Shown here: one piece after another, positions 23,401 to 32,236 of the stretch
Layout: every line of letters starts with the position of its first letter
Position numbering within the stretch: position 1 is the first letter of the stretch
From: a virus
Strand: one strand, 5' to 3'
Length of the DNA stretch: 47,730 nt
IMG/VR virus record: IMGVR_UViG_3300009034_000064
Span: 1 to 47,730 of that record
Made by a program: the position numbers and the translations under genes
Notes under the pieces: model-generated
Database searches by the model: none
What the model saw: the letters and a program-made list of their open reading frames with translations, nothing else
Told to the model about the DNA's origin: nothing

Positions 23401-24446
23401 GCCATAGCTTTTGTTGATTCTACCATTGTTCGCCATAGTCTATGGGCACGTTGTTTTAGATCAGCTTCACCAACAGGATAACCTTGATCACTAAAATAAC
23501 TGGCAAGATCTTCAGCAATGATCATCACACCTTCTTGGGCTACTTCTTCAAAGACTTCCGCAGTTAAAATTTTACCATATTTCTTTGCAACTTGGCCCAT
23601 TAGCTTAGTAATTGATTTTTGAATGATCTTATTTGCCCCCTGTCGTAAACCAGGGGTTAATTGCCCTACCTGAATCTGCTCTATAAGGGCATACGGCAAG
23701 GCAGCGATTCCTGCTATGATCTTAGAGGCTTTCTGATCAAAACCTTTATCTCGCATAGTAAGAAGCATTTCACCAGCACCTTGTTTATACCAAGCATATG
23801 TTGCACCGACTTTGAATCCTGCACCCATAGCTGCTGGTATTGTAATAATTTCTTCTGGAGCAAGTGCTTGTGGCCCTAATTGACCCGCTACAGTTGCAAT
23901 AGCTGCTCCGCCAGCTATGGCTGGTAATGCTTGTCTACCACCTTCTACCATACCAGGTATAATACGAGCACTACCATATTGCATTTCAGTAAACCAATTC
24001 CCCTCAATGGGATCTAATTGATCCTTAGCTTGTTGTCGTTTCCATTCTGAATAAATAGCATCTGGTTCTCCCCTATCAAACATTACAGCTTCAAAATAAG
24101 CCTGATCAGTTAAAAATGATTCTCTGCCTCGTCTATGAGATTCTTGAAGTTTTTCAAAATGAGTTCTTGGTATTCGTATTGCATTAGCATCAATCCATCT
24201 TTTAGCTTCACCACTTTTTTCAAATGATTCACGAGTAAATGCTTTAGCTTCTATTGCATATTCACGCATACGATTCATATATGTATCATAGGCCAGATCA
24301 ATCATTTCTTTAAAAGGTTTTTCTAATATAGGTGCTAAACCAATAGCTTCATTCTCTTTTTTCCACGCCTCGAAGCCAGTAAGTTCTGGTTCAGCTACTA
24401 CTAATCCCGCTTCTACATTTTCTTTTTTCCAGGATTCAAAACTCAT
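20400..24446 (-). CDS. Giant internal virion/DNA-ejection-like protein, 1348 aa
   Basis: The N-terminus has two near copies of a motif, SFESWKKEN and GFEAWKKEN. Residues about 170-270 hold Ala/Gly-rich hydrophobic helices (ALPAIAGGAAIATVAGQLG; IIAGIAALPYALIEQI) that could insert in a membrane. Then come long charged helices, and a C-terminal part with GFKILTAAKQGISFFPAAG, NLTVFQNQINQNFHMFWYDV, FYMMCPFVFVGRWAYNVATG and AIITAEGAWDL, like the LPD38/internal-core proteins of podoviruses. It probably sits in the capsid and enters the host with the DNA. ATG at 24446 overlaps the upstream stop (ATGA). Confidence 0.6.
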   Translation of the reverse strand: MSFESWKKENVEAGLVVAEPELTGFEAWKKENEAIGLAPILEKPFKEMIDLAYDTYMNRMREYAIEAKAFTRESFEKSGEAKRWIDANAIRIPRTHFEKLQESHRRGRESFLTDQAYFEAVMFDRGEPDAIYSEWKRQQAKDQLDPIEGNWFTEMQYGSARIIPGMVEGGRQALPAIAGGAAIATVAGQLGPQALAPEEIITIPAAMGAGFKVGATYAWYKQGAGEMLLTMRDKGFDQKASKIIAGIAALPYALIEQIQVGQLTPGLRQGANKIIQKSITKLMGQVAKKYGKILTAEVFEEVAQEGVMIIAEDLASYFSDQGYPVGEADLKQRAHRLWRTMVESTKAMAMLPIPGAIVDMRAGDIGMKLAKKFADAGYDKGQSVTMARQVDTGRTIPEAHNFTVAETISNMHNKEGGSTIEWNSGRAIKEGFPVGIGESETLSKQKITTEDILRFRNAHVDSLLQPNRQIGTWYDKDNKNSVLDVVEVVPTEENAIELGRRHGERYVFNLATGEEIAVTPETIPIEPKVVTDKVKDQIKPETPDEAIGKQYGINSTETQQRLDNAEKRYRDLKNKPVGDRSKAEKTELAFLRRNRKNIEALLEQETKPLEPKRMTRKKALALGHKIPDLLGWNEGQRRDFMEKITGLRSMKTMVPAQREQIILALQREAKDAGIEIEGPDPTPVSELTAKLRERKQKPALTRRDRRNMKKLRKILYTMKAGTSYYFLHSSRLKRLCRALDNYEDNGPFIRYIYQPVKDADTKANVNFSEAMAAAIVTMNDLKIDAPAMMHEIKDIGVKDKLSTAERIGVWALAQNPHTLNHLQSEFSIEEIDKIVKSVEATENEMLVAAEIQNYFEQQWPQFEAIAKANGITQMTKVENYMTAFVTDKNDLGNANFLEGLMQQFTESKFIPGQQHTIERKRGAQRNLELNIFVIHARAARALERFKTMAPIASEVGSILNNREFRPAVNDVTYGHGIRVFDKWLQDAIRGQAAYDTSALARSLRWLRMAGIHFVLGFKILTAAKQGISFFPAAGVHPGMIPNLLANLERASIGLDYKQIEDEAMSKSELLRTRDWNRDLRQVYNQKSIQKMYKGQKLSPLSMRMATYIDRHTTTIVWTSAYQLAQRHEMSEEESIRFADGVVEDTQPMGKAVDLPSFFRGHELERNLTVFQNQINQNFHMFWYDVLGETKAKKISLPMAGYRLLMQQVIPAMILGMITRGRPPQTVEEVAKDLLFYMMCPFVFVGRWAYNVATGDWGPTRMIAEEPFVETGRLISAIKRGDPGTIARYGARTVGAWTGGKIPLQAIITAEGAWDLATEEDDDFRRLIWSKYALRKGKPEKKLREKFAR

Positions 24447-25315
24447 TCCCAATATCCAAGTTTAATGCCTTCTTTATATGCTTCTTCTGTACCTCTCCGG
24501 CGTAATGTTTCTGCTGATGGTCGAACTATTTCTGGTGCCGGTGGTGGTGGCCCACCAGGAAATGCAAACCAACGTCCTGTAGGTTTAGTTTTTGCTACTG
24601 ATCTACCAAGTGGAGTGATCCCTTCTGCACCTGTTATTCTACGTCTCATTAATTTACCTATTTGACCAGGAGTTCGTAAAGCTCTTATTTCAACAATAGG
24701 TTGACGTTTTTCTTTATTTAACCACCATTCATCATATTTTTCATCTCCCATCATAAAAGCATCCCATTGCATATCTAATTGACGCTGACGTAAAGGATTA
24801 ATAAAATTATAACCAATTTGTTCACGCCATTGGAGATATTGATTTATAATTCCTTGTTTAGTTTTTGGTTCTTTTCCTCTCCGAGTCCAAAATTCAGGAG
24901 TTGTTGGTGCAGCTTCAGCAAAATCTTCTATAGATCCCATTACTGCTGGTGAAGTTATTTGACTTATAGAAAATGGTGTTATTGTTGGTTCCGGTGGAAA
25001 TACTAATCGTTCAGCTTCTGGCCCAAGTTGCATCCGTAAACCAGCTTCTTCTTCAGGAGCACGTTCACGTGGTTGTCTTATAAGTTGTTGAACACGTTGC
25101 CGTTCTTGTTGTTGCTGTCGTAATTGAGTTAAAGAATCAAATTCTAATTTTCTATATTTAGCATTTAATTTTGCTTTTGCAGTTTCAAATTTTCCACGAT
25201 TAGAAAACCAAGATTTATTTAAAGCATCAGCTTCAATTTGCCACTGAGCTTGTAATGTATTTCTTATTTCATTTACCTGGGCGGCAGGTAATTCTTGAAA
25301 TTGTAATCCTGGCAT
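24443..25315 (-). CDS. Internal virion-like protein, 290 aa
   Basis: N-terminal helices with Gln/Arg-rich coiled coil (QLRQQQQERQRVQQLIRQPR), a Pro-rich middle (ERLVFPPEPTITPFSISQ), a Trp-rich region (EFWTRRGKE... EWWLNKEKR), and a Pro-rich stretch near the C-terminus. It lies between a fibre-like gene block and the giant internal protein, overlapping the latter by 4 bases, so it may be part of the same ejected complex. No family named. Confidence 0.5.
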   Translation of the reverse strand: MPGLQFQELPAAQVNEIRNTLQAQWQIEADALNKSWFSNRGKFETAKAKLNAKYRKLEFDSLTQLRQQQQERQRVQQLIRQPRERAPEEEAGLRMQLGPEAERLVFPPEPTITPFSISQITSPAVMGSIEDFAEAAPTTPEFWTRRGKEPKTKQGIINQYLQWREQIGYNFINPLRQRQLDMQWDAFMMGDEKYDEWWLNKEKRQPIVEIRALRTPGQIGKLMRRRITGAEGITPLGRSVAKTKPTGRWFAFPGGPPPPAPEIVRPSAETLRRRGTEEAYKEGIKLGYWE

Positions 25316-25316
25316 T

Positions 25317-25544
25317 TTATTCTATTCCTTCTCTTATCGGTTCAATATAATCATTATTATATAATACCTTATCACCTTCTTCATAAGCTGCACAAAGATA
25401 ACCTATTATACATTGTTTAATCCAATCTCCAATTTGCATTATTGGATTTCCATCTTCATCTACTGGTATAGGATGTGCCAGTGGAAATCTTATTTTAAGT
25501 TTATCCCATTTAGCACTTGATATTGAAATTGTCATTTGAGGCAT
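25317..25544 (-). CDS. Small virion-region protein, 75 aa
   Basis: MPQMTISISSAKWDKLKIRF, then PVDEDGNPIMQIGDWIKQCI. The opening strand followed by a helix and a Pro/Asp loop is common in small phage structural or chaperone proteins. Start preceded by AAGGA. Function unknown. Confidence 0.6.
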   Translation of the reverse strand: MPQMTISISSAKWDKLKIRFPLAHPIPVDEDGNPIMQIGDWIKQCIIGYLCAAYEEGDKVLYNNDYIEPIREGIE

Positions 25545-25554
25545 GCTATTTTCC

Positions 25555-26898
25555 TTATGAACTTGCTAATAAACCATGTGTTTCTAAAGCAGATAATATC
25601 AAATTGATAGTAGATATTACACCTGATAAATCACTTTCAAGTTTTGTTTCATCAATTGTGTCGCTACCAGCTAAATCTTGTGTCGTAGCATCAGCAATAT
25701 GAGATTGTTGACTGGCAATAACTTGGGTTCCATTAACTTTATACGCATTAGCTATATTTAAATTTCCATTATGATCAAGTCGCATCCTTTCAGCAACACC
25801 ATCATCATTAGTTTCTCTTGTAAACCATGCAAAAGCACTATTTTCTTGACCATCAGTAACATCAGTTAAAATTAAAGCAATTTTACCAGTTTCTTCAATC
25901 TGTCCAGCGTCATTTTCAATTCTAAAATTAATTGAAGCACCAATGTTATTAGCTGCTGTACCTGTAGTAAAACGATCAATCCTAAATATTTCTACTGTAG
26001 TATTTGTAGAAGATGGATTTATTAAAAGTCTTGCTGGAACGCCAGTTGTACTTTGGGCAACTAATCCATAATTAGTCCAACTTCTGGCATAAAGACCAAC
26101 TTGACTGTAAGATTGAGCATAAACTGCTATTTGATCATTGCTTGCATTAGAACTACCAAAATAAGCTGTAACAGTAGAATCACCAGAAATCCAGGGAACA
26201 TGAAATGGATAAGACGGATCACAACGAATACCAACATGACCAGAAGATTCTACTGTAATACCTTCAATTACACCTACAGATTGACCAGGTGAAATCTTAA
26301 ATGGCTTACCAGCAGTAACGCTACTTATTCCAATAGCAAAATATACCGGACTCGCACTACCAACTTGAAATTCTATTTCAACATTACTGGTTCCAGTATT
26401 GGCAATTCTGATTCCAATCGGCCATGCTGCATTATCTTCAATATTAAGGAAATAATTAACAGTTGGATCTGCACCAACACCTAATCCAGTATCAAATCTG
26501 GCATAACCAGTACCAGATATATTTTCATTTCCAAAAGATATTGCACCACTGGTATCAGTAATAGATCCACCAGCTAATACAAGGGTATCTATGGTCATAC
26601 CAGCAAATGTTGGACTTGCTCCAGTATCAATATCCTGTGGCGTAGATAATGTAATTGTACCATCACCATCATCAGTAACAAGAACTTGATTAACAGTTTG
26701 AGTTACCCAAGAAGCAAGATCTGCTGACTCTGCATTAGAGTCAGCATCAGTTGCAATCAATCTTAATGCTGATAATCCAGTTAGTGTTACACCAATAAAT
26801 CTTGGTGAACTATCAAAACCTAATTTCTTATTCAGTTTCTGAATAGCTAAACGTGCACTAAGTGGATCATCTGGTTTTGTAGTTGGTGTTAAAGCCAT
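25555..26898 (-). CDS. Tail fibre/appendage-like protein, 447 aa
   Basis: Repetitive beta-rich text typical of phage fibres: VTDDGDGTITLSTPQDIDTG, ASPTFAGMTIDTL, SGHVGIRCDPSYPFHV, MRLDHNGNLNIANAYKVNG. The C-terminus (DETKLESDLSGVISTINLIL) is a short coiled coil, a likely trimerisation element. It would contact the host surface. No enzymatic motif or autocleaving chaperone domain is seen. Confidence 0.7.
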   Translation of the reverse strand: MALTPTTKPDDPLSARLAIQKLNKKLGFDSSPRFIGVTLTGLSALRLIATDADSNAESADLASWVTQTVNQVLVTDDGDGTITLSTPQDIDTGASPTFAGMTIDTLVLAGGSITDTSGAISFGNENISGTGYARFDTGLGVGADPTVNYFLNIEDNAAWPIGIRIANTGTSNVEIEFQVGSASPVYFAIGISSVTAGKPFKISPGQSVGVIEGITVESSGHVGIRCDPSYPFHVPWISGDSTVTAYFGSSNASNDQIAVYAQSYSQVGLYARSWTNYGLVAQSTTGVPARLLINPSSTNTTVEIFRIDRFTTGTAANNIGASINFRIENDAGQIEETGKIALILTDVTDGQENSAFAWFTRETNDDGVAERMRLDHNGNLNIANAYKVNGTQVIASQQSHIADATTQDLAGSDTIDETKLESDLSGVISTINLILSALETHGLLASS

Positions 26899-26899
26899 A

Positions 26900-27790
26900 T
26901 TATCTTATTGCTCCACCCGCTGCTCTTGCACCCGCACCAATAATTCCTGGCACTAAAATAGATTGAACCCAACTTGGGTGCTCAGGTGTACCTACATTCG
27001 TATAACCAGTTCTTGTCTCTGGTCGCTCCTCTAACAATCCACCTGGTGGTGTCCAAGTTCCCATCAATTCTCCTGGGCCAGCTTGTGGCCCTGTATATGG
27101 ATCAAATTGCCATCCTTCGGGAATTCCACCCATACCAGCACTATAACCAGCACCAACGCCACCATAATCAGCACCATAGCCACCAGTAGTAGGTACCCCA
27201 CCACCAGTTACTCCACGAGTAATTGTAGGCGTGGTACGGGCAGACGGAACAACGCTACCACTAATAGATCGTCTGCTTAATCTTTCCATTTCTGCTAAAT
27301 ATTCTTGTAAACTGATTTCTCTATTCTGCAATCTTTCTTGTAATCTCATTTGTTCGAGTGCTAAATTAAACTGTGTTTCAGCAGCACCTGCACGTTCCAT
27401 ATAACCAGCTTTAGCTCCCATAGCTTCCATTAGTCGTTGTGTTCGTATATCTTCAAGTTGAAGTCGTGCTGGCATACCTACTTCTTCTTCCCATTTTCTA
27501 CCAGCACCTACACCAGCAGTAGTACCAGCTAATCCAGCACTAACCATACCCTGAGCCGTAGTTGCTAATGATTTTGTTCTTGCTCGTTCAAGCAATTCTA
27601 ATTCAGCTTTGCCAAATTCACCACCAGGCTTATAACGCTGGATTATTCTATCAAGTAATTCTGTTATTTCACCAGTTTCTATTTTTGGTGCCGGGACATT
27701 AATCTGAGAAGGTGCAGCTAAAGATTCTTCATATCTTTTTCTAATTTCACTTATTCCACCACCATATAATTGGTTAAATATTCCGTTCAT
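26900..27790 (-). CDS. Virion-associated protein with Gly/Tyr-rich tail, 296 aa
   Basis: Residues 1-70 contain SEIRKRYEESLAAPSQINVP; the middle is a helix-rich, Ala/Gln-rich segment (about 80-180) with KAGYMERAGAAETQFNLALE, and the C-terminus is low-complexity Gly/Tyr/Thr (GGYGADYGGVGAGYSAGMGG). It overlaps the tail tubular B-like gene by ATGA. The plan resembles internal virion proteins of podoviruses, but this is inferred. Confidence 0.5.
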   Translation of the reverse strand: MNGIFNQLYGGGISEIRKRYEESLAAPSQINVPAPKIETGEITELLDRIIQRYKPGGEFGKAELELLERARTKSLATTAQGMVSAGLAGTTAGVGAGRKWEEEVGMPARLQLEDIRTQRLMEAMGAKAGYMERAGAAETQFNLALEQMRLQERLQNREISLQEYLAEMERLSRRSISGSVVPSARTTPTITRGVTGGGVPTTGGYGADYGGVGAGYSAGMGGIPEGWQFDPYTGPQAGPGELMGTWTPPGGLLEERPETRTGYTNVGTPEHPSWVQSILVPGIIGAGARAAGGAIR

Positions 27791-29931
27791 TTTAATCTCC
27801 CACTTGGTTTCAAGTCAATTAACAACTGTTCAAAAGCCCATGTTTCATCAGCAGTATTATTCTGTAATTTTATTCCCACATAAACATTTTTAATTTTTTT
27901 ACGTATGTCACCACCTCTCCGCCTACCAGGAGCAGTTATAGTTCCTGATATATTCGGATTGGCATCAGCAGATAATTTTTCAAGAATTTCTTCTGCTGAT
28001 TTAGCGACCCATACATCATATGTTATATCATCTGAATCAGATTGACTTCCGCCAGATGCTCCACCGGCAGTTATACAATTTAATCCAGTTAATTTTCCCG
28101 TTAATTTTGGATCTGGGGCCATAAGAATCGGGCCGAATGTTACATAACTATCAATAGCTGTATCCCCTGATGCTCCTGCATCATCATCTTTTGCATCTTC
28201 ATCGAAATATCTAATGTAACCATCAGAACAACCTAAAATCAATCTCCGATAATCAACATCTGTGGCTTCATAATAAATTGCTGAATAAATTCCACATTCG
28301 TCAGGATATGTTTCTGGAAAAAATCCTTCAGTTCTCAGATCATAAAAATAATTAGAATTAGATCCATCTGATAATTTAGTTATAGCAATTACTATTCCTG
28401 CTCGTCTACGATCATAGACTAATACAATTCGGTAAGTAGATGGATCAACAGCTTCGTCCTTAACTAAATTTGGCAAATTAATTTCTGATACACAAACTGG
28501 TTTTCCAGGAATTGACGTTTTATAAAGTCCATTAGTTCCCCAAAACCAAAAATTTCCTTCATTATCAAAACACCAACTTTTTGGCCCATAAATACCTGTT
28601 GTTAAATCAAGTTCAAGAATAGATCCACTTTCTCTTGCATCTCCAGCTAAGTACCATATTGAATTTATGCAACCAAATATAAGATAATCATCTTTATATG
28701 GCATCAATGCAACTACACTATCTCCTATTTCACCAGCATCAGAACTTCCACCCATAACTGCTGCCTGAGCGTCTATTGAAGTATAAGCAAAGTCCCAGGG
28801 ATTTGCTTGTCGTGGTTGATACCACTGATAAGGAAGTTCTGGATTACCAGATAAAGTAACTCGACCTCTATAATTACAAACTAATGTTGCTTGGTTCGGC
28901 ATATCACCATAATCTAATGTAACTGAATTTGCATCTTTACAATCAGGATAATTTGTCCAATCATACCAATGCGGTGGACTTGTAACGGCTGATGGAGTAA
29001 AAGTAGCTGGATTCATAACAGCCGTAGTATCATCACTTGCAACTGTATTTGAAGTATCAAATGCTGTTGCATCTCCTCCATAATAAGCATGTCCATAAAT
29101 TGCTGTTTTTGCTGTATTAACAAAATCAACAACCATATAAGCATAGTCGCCGCCTGTTTGATCTTGTATAAGAATATCGCCATGTGCTGGTGGATCAGTT
29201 AATGCTGAACAAGTTAATTTTGTATTTATAAAATCTGCTACTTTAAGATTGGTTTTATTCGTAATAAAAATTTTTCCATAAGCCTCTGCCATAGTTAATG
29301 GTAAAGAACAATCTATATCTTCTCTTGCTGCTGCTAATTCTTCCATTGTTCCAGCAGATGATTCATACCATACTTGATTACTACCTACAGCTACAAGTTG
29401 TTTAGTATGTGATTTATCTGTTGGAGTAACATTAGCTCTTAGAAGAAGTCCATACTCTTTAAAATAAATATCTAACGGTTGAGCAAGATCACTCCAAGAT
29501 GAACCAGAATTAAGAGTGTAACAACCTTTTCCACCTGAATATCCACCGGCTGCTACACCACCCCAAGTATAATAATTAGATTGATCTCCACTAAGAGCCT
29601 TTAAAACTATAGCATAAGTCGTACCAGCAGTTAAATCTGCTGTAGAGGATAATACACAAATTTCCCAGGCATAATCTGTTCCTATATCTCCTTCAGCAAT
29701 TGTACCTACTGCGATTTCGACATTATCTGGTCTGCCGTTACCATCTACGCCTTGTATACTAATTGTCAATGTACCAGGCGAATTGAGTTTTTTAACATAA
29801 ACATCAACTTGATCAATAGTATGTGTTATGGCTGGTGTAAAAGTTTGTGCAAACCATTTTACATTATTTAAAATGGTAGCATTATCATCATCATAACCCG
29901 TACTAAAAGATTGTCTTAAAGGTGATGTCAT
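27787..29931 (-). CDS. Tail tubular protein B-like (podovirus gp12-like), 714 aa
   Basis: A beta-sandwich-like N-terminal insertion (residues about 10-165, with WFAQTFTPAITHTIDQVDVY and SIQGVDGNGRPDNVEIAVG) precedes a long beta-propeller-like region with LPLTMAEAYGKIFITNKTNL, NYRGRVTLSG, YKDDYLIFGCINSIWYLAG and YFYDLRTEGFFPE. This pattern is that of nozzle proteins of podovirus tails. The ATG at 29931 shares its A with the stop of the 73-aa gene upstream (TAATG); related proteins usually carry that 73-aa module at their own N-terminus. Confidence 0.65.
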   Translation of the reverse strand: MTSPLRQSFSTGYDDDNATILNNVKWFAQTFTPAITHTIDQVDVYVKKLNSPGTLTISIQGVDGNGRPDNVEIAVGTIAEGDIGTDYAWEICVLSSTADLTAGTTYAIVLKALSGDQSNYYTWGGVAAGGYSGGKGCYTLNSGSSWSDLAQPLDIYFKEYGLLLRANVTPTDKSHTKQLVAVGSNQVWYESSAGTMEELAAAREDIDCSLPLTMAEAYGKIFITNKTNLKVADFINTKLTCSALTDPPAHGDILIQDQTGGDYAYMVVDFVNTAKTAIYGHAYYGGDATAFDTSNTVASDDTTAVMNPATFTPSAVTSPPHWYDWTNYPDCKDANSVTLDYGDMPNQATLVCNYRGRVTLSGNPELPYQWYQPRQANPWDFAYTSIDAQAAVMGGSSDAGEIGDSVVALMPYKDDYLIFGCINSIWYLAGDARESGSILELDLTTGIYGPKSWCFDNEGNFWFWGTNGLYKTSIPGKPVCVSEINLPNLVKDEAVDPSTYRIVLVYDRRRAGIVIAITKLSDGSNSNYFYDLRTEGFFPETYPDECGIYSAIYYEATDVDYRRLILGCSDGYIRYFDEDAKDDDAGASGDTAIDSYVTFGPILMAPDPKLTGKLTGLNCITAGGASGGSQSDSDDITYDVWVAKSAEEILEKLSADANPNISGTITAPGRRRGGDIRKKIKNVYVGIKLQNNTADETWAFEQLLIDLKPSGRLK

Positions 29932-30152
29932 TAATCTACTACCGTAACTGTGCAAATAGCTACTATGGGTACAGCATTAGCACCTATTTGTTGGTCATAT
30001 CTTTTATCTAAACCTGGACGTTGACCACCACGTATTCGATTACCAAGAGTATCATATGGACGCATGTTTTTTATATCAGGTGATGTTGCAATTGGTTGTT
30101 CAGACGTAGCACGTCCTTTATCAACACCCTTTATTGGAAAAGGTATCTTCAT
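29931..30152 (-). CDS. N-terminal module of the tail tubular B-like protein, 73 aa
   Basis: MKIPFPIKGVDKGRATSEQP, then SPDIKNMRPYDTLGNRIRGG and QRPGLDKRYDQQI, ending VPIVAICTVTVVD. The PFPIxGVD...SPxxxNxRPxD...RGGQRPGLDK pattern normally forms the first 70 residues of tail tubular B-like proteins. Here it ends in TAA and the rest begins at once (TAATG). Translational coupling of two chains, or a recently split gene. Confidence 0.65.
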   Translation of the reverse strand: MKIPFPIKGVDKGRATSEQPIATSPDIKNMRPYDTLGNRIRGGQRPGLDKRYDQQIGANAVPIVAICTVTVVD

Positions 30153-30204
30153 CGTGTATCCTTACAACAAAATTATATAAAGACTGTAATTTACAGAATA
30201 TTAA

Positions 30205-30474
30205 TTATGCAATAGTTACAAGATCAAAGTTTGCTACTGCACCTTCTGCTCCTTGATTTACGTAAAGAACTGAATCACCAGCAGCTATACATCTAATGTA
30301 AATACAACCAGGTGCGTAAGTATCTGCTGCTTCTGCTTCAAGAACTGTATACGCAGATGTGCCATAACAAAGCAGAATACCTTTTTCAGTTTTAAATATA
30401 ACCTGCACAGTTGTCGAAGGTGCTGGTGCTGGAACCATATTGTGATGCTCGTGAGCTAAATTAAATTCACTCAT
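30205..30474 (-). CDS. Small virion-region protein, 89 aa
   Basis: MSEFNLAHEHHNMVPAPAPS, then beta-rich TTVQVIFKTEKGILLCYGTS and GCIYIRCIAAGDSVLYVNQG. A small beta-barrel-like protein that could decorate the head or neck. AAGGAG ribosome site. Position between the neck and tail genes. Confidence 0.55.
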   Translation of the reverse strand: MSEFNLAHEHHNMVPAPAPSTTVQVIFKTEKGILLCYGTSAYTVLEAEAADTYAPGCIYIRCIAAGDSVLYVNQGAEGAVANFDLVTIA

Positions 30475-30524
30475 TTATATCTCCTTATTACGCCATATCC
30501 TTGACCGTTATTTTAGAATCCTTT

Positions 30525-31844
30525 TTACAAATCATGTTCTGTGGTTACATCTAACCACGTTCTTTCTCTTATATATCGTTTTCTATGATCCATAGATCCA
30601 AGTTTTCTTGGAGCAGATCTAATGTCTGCTGCATATGCTGCTGGAAGATCTTTCTTCATATACTTATTAACAAAACCAGCTACTATATCCTCAACATCTA
30701 ATTCTGCTTGTGCAAGACATGCTGATTTAATTGCTTCATCAAATTTAAGACCTGCCGGATGAAGATTTCCAGGTGGTTCTAAGTAATAAACGCTATCAGT
30801 ACTATCAGTAGGATCTTCACCAGAGTCAGAACTATCATCAACACCCAACCAATTTGCAACTGTTATTGTAAACGTGTCGCCAGCAAAATCAGTAACAAGA
30901 GCCTGAGAATTTTTTCCAGTCCCACTAATTATGTAAATTTTCCAGCCATTAAAATAATCATCTGGATAATATTTGGCAAAACTGGAATCTATTAATGTCG
31001 TTGCACTTCCACCAGATGATATTCCGGCAACCATTCTCAACTTATCAAAGAAAAGTGTATATGGAAATTCGAGAGTATCAGCAGCTACAGGCTGAGGATC
31101 TACAATAAGTTCCCATCTTCGCTTTGGCCCTGTTCCACCAGAAGTATATTCAACTGGTCGAATAGCAGCATATCTTGGATAACCAGTATTAACTGTTACT
31201 GCTCGTCTTGCTCGAATATATGCCTCATCACGCCACTCAATTACTGCTGAATGACTTGTATCTGCTATATAATGGATTTCACCATTTACTTCGCCACCAA
31301 AATTTTCAGCAAGAGGGTAACGAGCAATATCACCGCCTACTGTTTCAACTGGTGTAATAGCAAATGTAGAATTGGCTGCTGGATCAGTTCCACCAGGATT
31401 ACCGTAAGCATCAAGCCAATCAAGCACATCAATAACTCCACCACTTGCAGTATAATCATCAATTTTAGCATAACTACCCGCACCTGTGCCAGTGAGAATG
31501 TAGATATACCAATCATTTAGATCATCATCGGAATCATAAGTAGTTTCAAGAGTAGCATCAGTTAAAGAAGTTGCATCAGCAGCATCGGCAGTACCAGTAA
31601 TACGGGTAGCCGTAAGTATTACGCTCATTATTCTACGCATCCACCGCCAACCTTTAGGTGGAGCATCAGAAATAAACATTCTAATTCCATCATTTACAAT
31701 TTTTTTGCATAAATCAAAATTATGTACATCTACTGGAATCATAGCTGATTCATTACCACCAGAACCGTAATAAGCTATACCAGCTTCACGAGCGACTCGT
31801 AAAATTAAATCATAAAAATTTAATGCTGATGTAGGTTCGGACAT
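30525..31844 (-). CDS. Tail tubular protein A-like/head-tail adaptor, 439 aa
   Basis: N-terminal helical part with NFYDLILRVAREAGIAYYGS and NDGIRMFISDAPPKGWRWMR is the adaptor (gp11-like) core, completed by C-terminal LKFDEAIKSACLAQAELDVE. Between are two copies of a beta module: about 91-163 (SLTDATLETTYDSDDDLNDW, TGTGAGSYAKIDDY) and about 281-355 (TLIDSSFAKYYPDDYFNGW, SGTGKNSQALVTDF). The modules are likely surface additions. Overlaps the upstream stop (TAATG). Confidence 0.6.
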   Translation of the reverse strand: MSEPTSALNFYDLILRVAREAGIAYYGSGGNESAMIPVDVHNFDLCKKIVNDGIRMFISDAPPKGWRWMRRIMSVILTATRITGTADAADATSLTDATLETTYDSDDDLNDWYIYILTGTGAGSYAKIDDYTASGGVIDVLDWLDAYGNPGGTDPAANSTFAITPVETVGGDIARYPLAENFGGEVNGEIHYIADTSHSAVIEWRDEAYIRARRAVTVNTGYPRYAAIRPVEYTSGGTGPKRRWELIVDPQPVAADTLEFPYTLFFDKLRMVAGISSGGSATTLIDSSFAKYYPDDYFNGWKIYIISGTGKNSQALVTDFAGDTFTITVANWLGVDDSSDSGEDPTDSTDSVYYLEPPGNLHPAGLKFDEAIKSACLAQAELDVEDIVAGFVNKYMKKDLPAAYAADIRSAPRKLGSMDHRKRYIRERTWLDVTTEHDL

Positions 31845-32221
31845 TATTTAATCTCTTTCATACTAAAAATTCTACAGATAGCTTCTTCATGTATTGGGCC
31901 ACCAAGTGGTGTAATACCAGGTCTGTTTTCTGCTGATAAAGCAATGTGTCTATTTATACCATCTTTTAGAATTTTTGCTTCACGTTCATCTAAAATAATA
32001 GTATTATCTTCATAATTTAAAAGTGTTTTACCAAGTATAACAGCTTCAGCAATTTCTTCACCACTTCTAAATACGCCAGGTGCTCGAAGCCAAGCAGATA
32101 AATTTTCACGAAACGGATATATTTTTTCTTCTTTATCTGTAGCGTTTGGATCTTTCTGTGTTGGTTTAAGTACATTCATTTCAATCTTAAATTCAGTTAA
32201 ATCTAATTCAAATTTTTCCAT
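31844..32221 (-). CDS. Virion-region protein, 125 aa
   Basis: Acidic, helical: MEKFELDLTEFKIEMNVLKP, then YPFRENLSAWLRAPGVFRSG, LDEREAKILKDGINRHIALS. GGAGAAAAGCC ribosome site lies just beyond a structured intercistronic region. Position after the capsid-side genes suggests a neck or assembly protein. No family named. Confidence 0.55.
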   Translation of the reverse strand: MEKFELDLTEFKIEMNVLKPTQKDPNATDKEEKIYPFRENLSAWLRAPGVFRSGEEIAEAVILGKTLLNYEDNTIILDEREAKILKDGINRHIALSAENRPGITPLGGPIHEEAICRIFSMKEIK

Positions 32222-32236
32222 GGCTTTTCTCCATTA

